A DNA stretch of 64,000 nt from contig NC_079210.1 in NCBI RefSeq assembly GCF_026745355.1, positions 17,158,922 through 17,222,921 of the forward strand. The letters are read 5' to 3'. Shown piece after piece: positions 1 through 10,800 of this stretch. The stretch comes from Beta vulgaris subsp. vulgaris. Lineage: Eukaryota > Streptophyta > Magnoliopsida > Caryophyllales > Amaranthaceae. A program made the position numbers and the translations under genes. The notes beneath the pieces were generated by a model. That model was given only the letters and a program-made list of their open reading frames with translations, ran no database searches and had not been told where the DNA came from. Every line of letters starts with the position of its first letter. Position 1 is the first letter of the stretch.

Positions 1-394
1 AGACGAGCACAAGTGCACGAGCTTGGAGAACCGGCAAACCCACGAGGACTAAGGTGGCAACTGGAATACAATGTAAAGGACTGACATAAGTTTCAAATTC
101 TAAATTGAGCATTCAAGAATTCTAACTCATAATTGAAGCACATATTTCTAAAGAGAGCATTCAAGAAACTATATACTACACAAACTATACAAATTCATAA
201 GCTACGAATATCCTAAATTTAATCTCAAATTATTTCACACATGTTTATCATGATTTGAATTCTAATTTTAACCCCTTAACAAAAATTAGAACTAAGATTA
301 TTCAAAACAACCCCTAAAAAAATTAAATAACTTGAAAATACATGATTAATATATATTAATACAAAAAAAACCAAAAAAAAAAACCAAAAAATAC

Positions 395-780
395 CTCCTT
401 GCCAGCGGCGGGACCGACGGTGCAGCGAAGGGAGAGTGAGAGAGAGAACCGGTGCACCGGCGGCGATTGTAAGGAGAGTGTGAGCAAAGTTTCCGGCGAG
501 ATTGTGAGCAAAGTTCCCGGCAACGAAGATGGAAAGAGAATGAGAGAGTAAGGAAAGAGAATGAGAGAGAGGGGAAGAGAGAGAGAGAGAGAGAGAGAGG
601 AAGTGCGCCGAAGACGGCACCGGCGAGAGTAAGGTTCCCGGCGAGAGTGTGCGCCGGCGAGATTGTGAGTAAGGTTCCCGACGAGAGTGTGTGCGCAGAG
701 TGTCGCAGGAGAGAGAGAGGGGGGATAGCAGAAGTTGTAGAGTTAGGGCTCGAAAATAAAGAAAGCCGTTGGGAGTATTA
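395..780. other. GC/GA-rich core with (GA)n microsatellite
   Basis: This section is clearly richer in G and C than its surroundings. It holds several near-copies of a block built on CCGGCGAGATTGTGAG plus GTTCCCGGC (about 490-525 and 650-685) and a (GA)n run near 574-600. Open frames across it are low-complexity Ser/Leu/Arg translations of GA repeats and are not credible genes. It may be captured or amplified sequence inside the CACTA element. Confidence 0.5.
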
Positions 781-807
781 CAAAACAGAGGGGGGAGAGC
801 CTTTTGC

Positions 808-1094
808 GTCGCACCTAGGGCACGTGCGACGCAGATGACTAATGTGCGTCGCACCCTTCCCCTAGTGCGACGCACATTAGTCTCCCTAAGCTTCCCATAC
901 TCGCATGATTTGCGTCGCACGTGTGAATCATGCGACGCAAAACCCTAATATGCGTCGCACAAATGTACCATGCGACGCATATTAGGCGTGTCCTGGTATT
1001 GTTTTTGATGTTTTGCGGCATACTCTTTTTGTCATGCGACACAAATAGATGTTTTGCGTCACTTCCGCGTCTATGCGACGCAAATACGGGGACG
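808..1094. repeat. Subterminal palindromes of the first CACTA element (GCGTCGCA motif)
   Basis: TGCGTCGCAC and its complement GTGCGACGCA alternate, forming successive hairpins with short loops of about 8-11 nt, for example at about 815-833, 843-880, 909-940 and 949-983. Weaker single copies follow up to 1094. Subterminal repeats of CACTA elements are binding sites for the TNPA-type protein in the En/Spm family. That role here is inferred. Confidence 0.75.
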
Positions 1095-1118
1095 CAAATC
1101 ATGCTTTTTCTACTAGTG

Positions 1119-1748
1119 TTGTTGCACTTTTGAAGATCAAAATTCATGTGTTCAGTAGGTTTGGTACCGGGGTAATCTCGCTCACCCTCGACAGGCATAC
1201 CAAAAATTCCTCCAAGTTCTACATCATAGAACTAGATTTCGACACCTTTCATGCAAGATGTTACTCTGCCATCATCAGTGTTATCTACTTCAAGATGGGT
1301 GTAGAATATTTTCACAAGTTCAGGATAGCAAGGCAACCTCCAATAGTCTATGCCATTGTTGGTATAAAACCAATGAAAAAGTAATTTTGCATCGTTAGTT
1401 GACAAAGAACCAAAGTCCATTGTCCTACCTGCTGAGTGCACCTGACGTGTACCATATTATTTTTTGTAAAGTTGAGCATGGTCTAGGGTGAAACACCTTG
1501 TGTTTTTGGGAACAACATTTTCAGGAATGATGTGATCCTCACCCTTAAAGACACGTTTCCTTTTATGTGCACTCTGAGAAGTAGATGCTTGTTGCTATTT
1601 TGTAACTTGCCTTTTTCTATATGAACGAGGTGGGGAAGAATGTGGGGATTCTCTGCCTTCCTGGGAGTCCACATAATCCGAATCATCACTAGCATTCTAC
1701 TCCGTATTCTTTCTCGTAGGACTTAGCTATAAGCTTTATCCTTGCCAT
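1119..1748 (-). pseudogene. Remnant of a plant transposon/env-like protein (PF20167-like), 3' part lost to CACTA insertion
   Basis: Read on the minus strand from an ATG at 1748, a broken frame can be followed to the CACTA terminus at 1118. It shows a short start (MARIKLIAKSYEKEYG), a Ser/Lys/Arg-rich stretch (SDDSDYVDSQEGRESPHSS, later KRKRVFKGEDHIIPENVV), then LVKIFYTHLEVDN, GRVTSCMKGVEI and, after a stop, GIFGMPVEGERDYPGTKP. The order FY-x2-L, a short Gly turn, a VKG-like strand and an I-x-G-(I/V)-P motif resembles the putative plant transposon protein domain in env-like ORFs of LTR elements, including the ORF at 48256 here. There is one frame shift near 1695 and in-frame stops near 1603, 1453 and 1232. 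The parent element is not identified. Confidence 0.5.
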
Positions 1749-1974
1749 CTCACTGCCCAAAAAAATTATATTATAAGCATATTACACATACCGACAAGTT
1801 AGGTAATAACCATACATTGTTTTAATAATTACCAAACAAGGTTACAATATAGAAGCACAATTTCCGAAATACTTTGGTAATCATCAAACATACATCACTT
1901 CAGTTTCTACAAAGTTTAGGTAATCACCAAACATATTTAGGTAATTACTAAACACGGGTGACAAGTTCTGCAAT
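1749..1974. other. AT-rich non-coding DNA with repeated GGTAAT-ACCAAAC motifs
   Basis: No gene is seen. The motif GGTAAT(T/C)ACCAAAC and close variants occur several times (about 1802, 1830, 1880, 1918, 1940). The same word is the core of the satellite monomer that starts at about 4838. Confidence 0.5.
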
Positions 1975-1995
1975 CACTAGTAGAATAAATGCTTA

Positions 1996-2240
1996 TTGCT
2001 GTGGTCAAAAAGTGGTCTACTGCTGCGGTTTTCGGCGCGCAGCAATTAAGTGGACAACAATAGGTAATAATTATATTGCTGCGGTTTCTGGGCCAAACTG
2101 CAGCAATATAATTATGTGTTATCAGTTTATATGAGAATATTGCTGCGGTTTCGGCCCAGAAACCGCAGCAATATTACTTTTTTTTTAATTATTTACTCAA
2201 GTATATTGTTGCGGTTCCTTATCAAAATCGCAGCAATATG
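1996..2240. repeat. Left subterminal hairpins of the 1.46-kb CACTA element
   Basis: ATTGCTGCGGTTT and its complement AAACCGCAGCAAT occur in at least three inverted pairs (about 2012-2048, 2090-2115, 2138-2173, and a weaker pair at 2203-2239). The same motif is found at the right end. Confidence 0.8.
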
Positions 2241-2760
2241 TCCGGGTACAGGTAAATTATTTTTTTTTATATTAAATTTGAAAAATTAGAACTGAACAAA
2301 TAACCCATGCACTACCCACCAAATTCACATAAGAAATGAGCATCAGATCTTTTAAGAGAAAAATAACACCACATTCATTCACAACAAATGAAACTAACAA
2401 TAAATCTAAAAAATCGAAACTCCTAATATTAGATTATAACAGTAATAGTATCTCACTTACAAAGAAAACAAAAATGATGAAAATTATAACAATATTTAAA
2501 ATCGAAGAACTAAATCTAAAAATTTATAATAATACAAGAAGAAAATCAGAAAATCAAATCTATAAAAAAAATCGAAGAATTAAATCTAAGAAAAAAAACA
2601 GAACTAAAACGTAAAACAATCGTAATGAAAATAAAAAATATATGAAAAAAAAGAAACTGAACTTAAAAAAAATCGTAAAACACGACTGAAATAACCGCTC
2701 AAAAACTCAAAGAACTTGAAGAACTCGAAGATCTATTGCGAAGGATCGGTGCAAATCTGG

Positions 2761-2845
2761 ATTTCGACGAAGGACGAACGCATTTCGACGAAGGACGAAC
2801 GGATTTCGATGAAGGACGAACGGATTTCGACGAAGGAACGACCGA
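2761..2845 (+). repeat. 21-bp minisatellite inside the CACTA element
   Basis: A 21-bp unit beginning ATTTCGACGAAGGACGAACG starts at 2761, 2782, 2803 and 2824. Degenerate GAACGAAGGAAC copies continue to about 2880. The unit is a multiple of three, so it translates as repeated FDEGRTD in one frame, but no surrounding gene structure supports a protein. Confidence 0.8.
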
Positions 2846-3160
2846 TGAACGAAGGAACACCGGCGAACGAAGGAACGACAGACGAATGCACAGTGAAACC
2901 CCTCGCCGGAGCGAGAAGCGAGTTGAACGACGGTGATACCTTTTTTTCTTTGTTAGCCGCCGGGAAGATGAACGAACAAGCCCGGTTTAAGGTTAGAGAC
3001 GTGTGAGACAAAGTTGAGGGTGAGAGGAGAGAGGAGAGAGGATAGAGGTGAGAACATGCGTGAGAGGAGATGTGTGGTGAGAGGCGCACGCACAAATGTT
3101 ATTTAGGGTTAGAGAGATGGGCTTATAACCCTAGTATCTTTAAATACTTTTTAATGTCAT

Positions 3161-3418
3161 ATTACTGCGGTTTTTGTCAAAAACCGCAGCAATATATTAA
3201 AATAATTTTTTTTATATTATTTTAATATGTTGCTGCGGTTTTTGCCAGAAACCGCAGCAATATTTTTGGTCATGGTAAAAAAAATTCAAAAAATTTTCGT
3301 TTAAACTATATTGCTGCGGTTTTCGGTCGAAATCGCAGCAATATACTTCTTTTATATTTTTCTTTTTCTTTTTACGTGATATATTGCAGCGTATTGGTAA
3401 AATCGCAGCAATAAGCAA
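3161..3418. repeat. Right subterminal hairpins of the 1.46-kb CACTA element
   Basis: There are four successive inverted pairs of TTGCTGCGGTTT and AAACCGCAGCAA with loops of 4-12 nt (about 3163-3195, 3228-3263, 3309-3345, 3381-3413). They mirror the left subterminal block, as expected for binding sites of a shared transposase accessory protein. Confidence 0.8.
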
Positions 3419-3435
3419 TTATTCTACTAGTGAAT

Positions 3436-4837
3436 ACTAGCATAGATTACCAAACACAATTAAGGGATTTGAACAAAACAATTTTTATATATTCATGAAC
3501 AAAATCATACTAACATTTGCATCAAAAAAAAAAAAAACAAAATCATACTAACATAGATTACATAAAAACATACAATTCATAACATCACATCAATTTCTAT
3601 AATGTTTTGGTAATCACCAAATATATTCAGGTAATTACTAAATACAGGTGACAAAATACAAGCATAGATTACCAAAAACAATTAAGGGAATTGGAAAAGG
3701 TAGGACAAGTATAACCTTAGCCTTATTGTATATACCACTTAATATTCATGAACCAAATAATATAAGCATAGATTACAAGAAAACTCACAATTCATAACAT
3801 CACCACAAAGTTAGAACATCACCACAGTATCTTTATAATTCATCAATGAAACCATGGTCCAAATTTTGATCTTTTCTGAAACTAACATGATAATTACATT
3901 CTTAGAGATTTCTTCTATTGTTAATTTCTAACAAACCCCTAACTTTCACTCTCCAAATACGTAAATCAATGGACAACAACAAATAATTTCATATCACTAT
4001 TCCAATAAAAAGTACCAATCAAAAGTTCAAAACCCCAAATTTCAATATTCATATCTTTAATTTAATCATATGTTTCAGAATTTTGGTAAGCACTAAATTG
4101 ATGTGTTAGAAACGCATAACTCATATGATTCAAACACAATCTTTCCTCTTTCCCCCAAAATATCAAAACAAGTCCTTTAATCAATTCAGAACAACATAAT
4201 CTAGTGGTAACACCAAATAATTAAATATCACAATTCCAACAAAATTAGAAATTGCTACAAGACAAAAAATTAACTTTCACTATTCAATTCTTTTTTAAAA
4301 ATAAAATCATATATTTCACAATTTAAATCATAAATAGAGTTATATGGTACCACTATTCATGAAATAGACTTCAATTTTGCAACTGAAAAACCGTTGTCGC
4401 AAAATATTTGTTCACAGTTAACAGAGGAGGAGATGTCTCTTAACATACTTGTACACGGAAAAACCACAACAAAAATTAACAACTTTCACGCAAGAACATA
4501 TAATTTTTAAAAGAAAATCAAATTCAATTTATTAAAAATTTCATATGCTAAACATTCACCTTAGTCAATTTTCAAATTATTCTCAGCACCAATTTCACAA
4601 TGGTGTAGATTTTATCAAAACGTTGAAAATTAACTAGAAGGTAGTAGCTAGAACATTTAGAGCGAGAAAATAATGTGACATGGATAGATAGAGAGAGAAA
4701 ATAATGTGACATGGATAGATAGAATGGAAATGATATGATGTTAAGGTTTAAGACACACATAATATAGAGGGAAGCCAAAATTTTGAACTTCAAATTTTAC
4801 CAAACCATCCTTTTTGAAATTTGAAATTTTCGTTATT
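3436..4837. other. AT-rich non-coding flank of the satellite array
   Basis: No gene or structured RNA is recognised. GGTAATCACCAAA / GGTAATTACTAAA motifs recur at about 3610-3640, close to those left of the CACTA element, so 1749-1974 and this stretch were one sequence before the insertion. A 31-bp direct tandem duplication lies at 4664-4725. Confidence 0.5.
4664..4725 (+). repeat. 31-bp tandem duplication
   Basis: A unit beginning GAGAAAATAATGTGACATGG occurs at 4664 and again at 4695, with essentially no difference between copies. Confidence 0.75.
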
Positions 4838-7800
4838 ACCGCCAGATCATAATACGTTTGGTAATTACCAATCCAATTTTAGGCATTACTAAATATACTA
4901 ACTGGATGGTGTTCTCATTACTCATAAAACCATCCTATGGGGATTGCACAATCATGTCACCGGGTCCATTAAGCCAAATACCTCACCAAACCCCATGAAG
5001 TTGAGTTTTGGGTCTCCATTGTACCTCCTTGTACTAAAAAGCCCAAATTAACCCCAATCATATGTTTTAACGTAACTACCAACAAACATGTTCTAGGGAT
5101 TACCAAACCCACTAATTATTAGAGGATGTTCTGCCAATCACCATCCTTTATCATTACTCATCAAAGTCATCCTATTGGAATCGGACAATCATGCCACTGG
5201 GTCCATTAGTCCCAAAACCTAAAACAAAACAAAGGATTTGAGTTTTGGGCCCCCATTGTCCCTCCTTGTACTAAAAAGCCCAACTTAACCTCAAATCATA
5301 TGCTTTAGGTAATTACTAAACATCGTTTGGGTATTACCAAATGTATCCAATCACAATACATAACTATTACTCATCAAAGCCATCGTATAGGGATCGGACA
5401 ATCATGTCAATGGGTCGATTAAGCCCAATGGCTCACCAAATCCATTGAACTTGAATTTTGGGCCCCCATCGTCCCTCCTTGTACTAAAAAGCTCATAACC
5501 TCATATCATATGTTTTTAGGTATTTACCAAACAATCTTTGGGCATTACCAAACTTCTCCAATCACAATTACCCATTACTCATCAAAATCATCCTATGGGG
5601 ATTGGATAATCATGACACTGAGTCCATTAGGATCAATAGCTCACCAAACCCATGAAGTTGAGTTTTGGGCCTCCATTGTCCATCCTTGTCCTAAAAAGCC
5701 CAAAATAACCTCAATCATATGCTATAAGGTAACTAGCAAACACATTATGGGGATCACCAAACCCACTAAATGGAGGATGTTCTCCCAATCAAAATCTTTT
5801 ATCATTACTCATCAAAGCCATCATATGGGAATTGGACAATCATACCACTAGGTCCATTATCCCAATAGCTCTCCAAACCCATGGACTTGAGTTTTGGGCT
5901 CCCATTGTCCCTCTTACTAAAAATTCTAAATTGATCGTAGGTCATATGCTTTTAGATAATTATCAAACAGGGTTTGGGCATTACAAAACCCATCCAATGA
6001 CAATCTATATCCATTACTCATCAAAGCCATCCTATGGGGATAGGATAATCATGTCACTGGGTCTGTTTGGGCATTACCAAACCCATCCAATCACAATCTA
6101 TATTCATTACTCATAAAGCCATCCTATGGGGATATCACAATCATGTCAATGGGTCCATTAGGCTCAATAGCTCACCATATTCCATGGACTTGAGTTTTGG
6201 TCCCCTATTGTCCCTCCTTGTACTAAAAAAGCCCACATAGATCCCAAACCATATGCTTTCAGGCAATTACCAAACCCATTAAATCACAATCCATACCCAT
6301 TACACATCAAAGTCATCCTATGGGAATTAGACAATCATGCTAGTGGGTCCAGTAGGCCCAATACTTCACCAATCCCAATAGACTTGAGTTTTAGGCTCCC
6401 ATTGTCCATCATTGTATTAAAAAGGTCAAACTGACCATAGACAATATGCGTTTAGATAATTCCCAAACATGGCTTAAGCAATACCAAACCCATCTAATGA
6501 CAATCTATACCCATTACTCATCAAACCATCCTATGCAGATTGGACAATTATGCCATTGGATCCATTAGGCCCAATACCCTACCAAACCCTATGGATATGA
6601 GTTTTCAGCCCCCATTGTCCCTCTTTGTACTAAAATGCCCAAAGTAACCCCATATCATATGCTTTTAGGTAATTACCAAACAATTGTTGGGCATTACCAA
6701 ACCTACCCAATCAAAATCCATACCCATTACTCATCAAAGCAATCCTATGGGGATCAGATAATCATGTCAATAGGTCCATTAGGCCCAATAGCTCACCAAA
6801 CCCCATAACTTGAGTTTTAGGCCCCCATTGTTGCTCTTTGTAGTAATAAGCCCAAATACTAAGATCAGATCTATTTAAATAATTCCCAAACAATATTTAG
6901 GCATTACCAAACCTATCCAATCATAAACCATACCCATTACTTCTCAAAGCCATCCTATGGGATTTTACAAACATGCCATGTGGTCCATTAGGCCCAATAA
7001 GTCACCAAACCCATTGGACTTGAGTTTTGGGCCCCCATTGTCCCTCTTTGTACAAAAAAGCCTAAATAGTCCCAATATGCTTTTAGGTAATTAGGACACA
7101 TTGTTTGGGTATTACCAAACCTATCTAATAACAATCCATACCCATTACTCACCAAAGCCATCTTATGTGGATTGGACAACCATGTCACTAGGTCCATTAG
7201 GCGCAATAACTTACCAAACCCCATGGACTTGATTTTTGGGCCCTGATTTTCCCTCCTTGTACTAAAAAGCCCAAATGGGACCCAGATAATATGCTTTCAA
7301 GTAATTACAAAACAAGGTTTGGTCATTACCAAACTAATCCAATCACAATGCATGCTCGTTACTCATCGAAGCCATCTTATAGGGATTGAACAATCATACC
7401 ACTGGATCTATTCAACCTAATACCTCACCAATCCCCATAGACTTGAGTTTCGTGTCCTCCATTATCCCACCTCGTACTAAAAAGCCCAAATTGACCCCAG
7501 ATCATATGTTTTTAGATAATTACCAATCAAGATCTGGGCAATACCACCCATCCAGTCAAAATCCGTACCCGTTACACATCAAAGCCATTCTATCAGGATT
7601 GGCAAACCATGCCACTTGGTCCATTAGGTCCAATACCTTACCAAGCCCCATAAACTTGAATTTTGAGCCCCCATTGTCCCTTCTTGTATTAAAAGCCTAA
7701 GTTGATCACGGATCATATGTTTTTAGGTAATTATCGAACAACGTTCGGAGAATATGAAACCCATCAAATCATCCGACATGGATTGGAAATCATGCCACTG

Positions 7801-10800
7801 GGTCCATTAGATCCAATACCTCAACAAGCCCCATAAACTTAAGTTTTCGATACCCATTGTCCATCCTTATATTAAAAAGCCCAAATTGACCCCAGATCAT
7901 ATGCTTTTGGGTAATTACCAAACAACGTTTATGTAATACTAAACCCATCCGATCACAATCCATACCCATTACTCATCAAACCATCCTACGGGGATTGGAC
8001 AATCATGCCACTGGGTCCATTAGGCCCAATACCTCACCAAACCCCATGGACCCGAGTTTTGGTCCGTCATTGTCCCTCCTTGTACTAAAAAGCGCAAATT
8101 CACCAGAGACCATATCCTTTTAGGTAATTACCAAAAAACCCTTAGGTGTTACCAAACTTATCCAATCACATTCCCTATCCATTGCTCCTCAAAGCCATCC
8201 TATAGGGATTGAATTATCATGCCACTGTGTCCATTAGGCCCAATAGCTCACCAAACCCGTTGGACTTGAGTTTTTCCCAAATCTATCCAATCACAATCCA
8301 TACTCATTACTCATCAAACCATCCTATGGGGATTGGACAATCATGAGACTGGGTTAGTTAATACCTTACTAAACCCCATGGACTTTAGTTTTGGGCCCTC
8401 ATTGTCCCTCTTTGTAGTAAAAAGCCCAAATTAACAACAGATAATATGCTTTTAGGTATTTATTTAACAAGGATTGGGCATTACTCAATCCTATCAATCA
8501 CAATTCATACCCGTAACTCATCAAAGCTATCCTATGGGTTTGGAAAATCATGCCATTGGGTCAATTAGGCCCCATAGCTCACCAAGCCCCACAAACTTGA
8601 GTTTTGAGGCCCCATTGTCCTTCCTTGGATTAACAAGCTCAAATTGACCCCATATCATATGCTTTTAGATAATTACCAAACATGGTTTAGGCAATACCAA
8701 ACCCATCCAATGATAATCCATACTCATTACTCATCAAACCATCCTATGGGGATTTGATATTTATATCACCGGGTCAATTAGGCCAACCCATTGACCTGAG
8801 TTTTGGGCCCCCATTGTCCCTCATTGTACTAAAATGTCCAAAGTAACCCCAGATCATATGCCTTTAGGTAATTACCAAACAAGATTTGGGCATTACAAAA
8901 CCTACCCAATCACAAACCATGCCCATTACTCATGAAAGCCATCCTTTGGGGATTGGATAATCATGACACTAGGTCCATTAGGCCTAATTGCTCAACAAAC
9001 CCATGAAGTTGAGTTTTGGGCTCACAAACCATTCCCATTACTCATGAAAGCCATCCTTTGGGGATTGGATAATCATGACACTAGGTCCATTAGGCCTAAT
9101 TGCTCAACAAACCCATGAAGTTGAGTTTTGGGCTCGCATTTTCCATCCTTGTACTGAACAACCCAAATTATCCCCAGTCACGTGCTTTAAGGTAACTACT
9201 AAACATGTTCCATGATTACTAAACCCACTAAGTAGATGATATTCTTCCAATCACAATCCTTTATCATTACTCATCAAAGCTAACCTATAGGAATTGGAAA
9301 GTCATGCCACATTGTCCATTAGGCCCAAAACCTCTCTAAATCCTATTTTCCTGAGTATTGGGCCCCCATTGTCTTAAGTATTAGGCATCCATTGTCCCTC
9401 CTTGTAATAAAAAGCCCAAATGGACCCTAGATTATATGCTTTCAAGTAATTACCAAACAAGTTTTTGACATTACCGAACAAGCCCAATCATCATCTTTCA
9501 TCATTACTCTTCAAGCATGTCCTATGGGATTGGACAATCATGTCACTAGGTCCATTAGGCCCAATACCTCACCAAACCCTATGGATTTGAGTTTTTGGCC
9601 CCCATTTTCCCTCATTGTACTAAAAAGCTAAAATTGACCCCAAATCATATGCTCTTAGGTAATTACTAAACAAGGTTTGGGCATTACCAAATCTATCCAA
9701 TCACAATCCATACCCATTACTCATCAAAACCATCCTATGGGGATTAGACAATCATGACACTGGTCAATTAATACCTCACCAAACCCCATGGACTTTAGTT
9801 TTGGGCCCCCATTGTCCCTCTTTGTAGTAAAAAGCCCAAATTAACAACAGATCCTATGCCTTTAGGTAATTATTGAACAAGGATTGACATTACCCAACCC
9901 TATCAACCACAATTCATACCCATTACTCATCAAAGCTATCTTATGGGGGTTGGACAATCATGCCACTAGGTCAATTAGGCCCCATACTTCACCAAGCCCC
10001 ACAGACTTGAGTTTTGGGGCCCCATTTCCCTCCATGTATTAAAAAGCTCAAATTTACCCATATCATATGCTTTTAGATAATTACCAAACATGGTTTAGGC
10101 AATATCAAACCCATCCAATAACAATCCATACTCATTACTCATCAAATCATCCTATCAGGATTTGACATTTAGGCCACTGGGTCCATTAGGCCCAAACCAA
10201 ACCCATTAACCTGAGTTTTGGGCCCCCATTCTCCCTCCTTATACTAAAATGTCCAATGTAACCACAGATCATATGATTTTAGGTAATTACCAAACAAGAT
10301 TTGGCCATTGCCAAACCTACCCAATCACAATCCATAATAATTACTGATGAAAGCCATCGTATGGGGATTGGATAATCACGTCACTCGGTCCATTAGGCCG
10401 AATAGGTCACCAAACCCCATGAACTTGAGTTTTAGGCCCCCATTGTTCCTCCTTGTAGTAATAAGCCCAAATACCAAGATCATTTCCGTTTAGGTAATTA
10501 CCAAACAATACTTGGGAATTACCAAACCTATCCAATCACAAACCATACCTATCATTCCTCAAAGCCATCCTATGAGGATTGGACAATCATGCCACGTAGT
10601 CCATTAGGCCCAATAAGTCACCAAACCCATTGTACTTGAGTATTGGGCCCCCATTGTCCCTCCTTGTACTAAAAAGCCTAAGTAGCCCTAGATCATATGG
10701 GTTTAGCTAATTAGCAAACTTTGTTAGGTATTACCAAACCTATCCAATCACAATCAATACTCATTACTCATCAAAGCCGTCCTATGGGGATTTGACAATG

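Larger units (their letters stand above)
1..1118. mobile_element. CACTA (En/Spm-type) element, right end; left end outside window
   Basis: The stretch ends at 1103-1118 with a sequence whose reverse complement begins CACTAGTAGAAAAAGC, a typical CACTA terminal inverted repeat. Just inside lie dense palindromic copies of GCGTCGCA (808-1094), as expected of a CACTA subterminal region. Further inside is a GC- and purine-rich core (about 395-780) and then AT-rich DNA. No matching left terminus occurs before it, so the element must start upstream of the window and its TSD cannot be checked. No transposase is visible, so this is either a non-autonomous copy or the gene-free end of a larger one. The element interrupts the remnant at 1119-1748. 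Confidence 0.75.
1975..3432. mobile_element. Complete non-autonomous CACTA element, 1458 bp, TSD AAT
   Basis: The left end reads CACTAGTAGAATAAATGCTT and the right end is its inverse, CACTAGTAGAATAATTGCTT on the other strand, about 20 bp with one or two mismatches. It is flanked by a perfect 3-bp duplication AAT (1972-1974 and 3433-3435), the TSD size of CACTA elements. Both ends carry hairpins built on TTGCTGCGGTTT. The interior is AT-rich and then GC-rich (2700-3090) and holds a 21-bp minisatellite. There is no transposase, so the element must have moved with a related autonomous copy. The near-perfect ends and TSD suggest a young insertion. Confidence 0.92.

Noticed and set aside
276..920. 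Long minus-strand frame over the GC/GA-rich core
   Set aside because: It is a Ser/Leu/Arg-rich translation of GA repeats and CACTA subterminal palindromes, with no protein domain.
2716..3095. Overlapping frames on both strands inside the 1.46-kb CACTA element
   Set aside because: They are produced by a 21-bp minisatellite open in several frames. No recognisable protein.
5510..6116. Open frames of about 60-140 codons throughout the satellite (also 20164-20716, 55682-56284, 58784-59215)
   Set aside because: They all translate the same monomer. A monomer near 213 bp is a multiple of three, so frames can run through more than one copy by chance. There is no domain, no start context and no conservation of frame between monomers.
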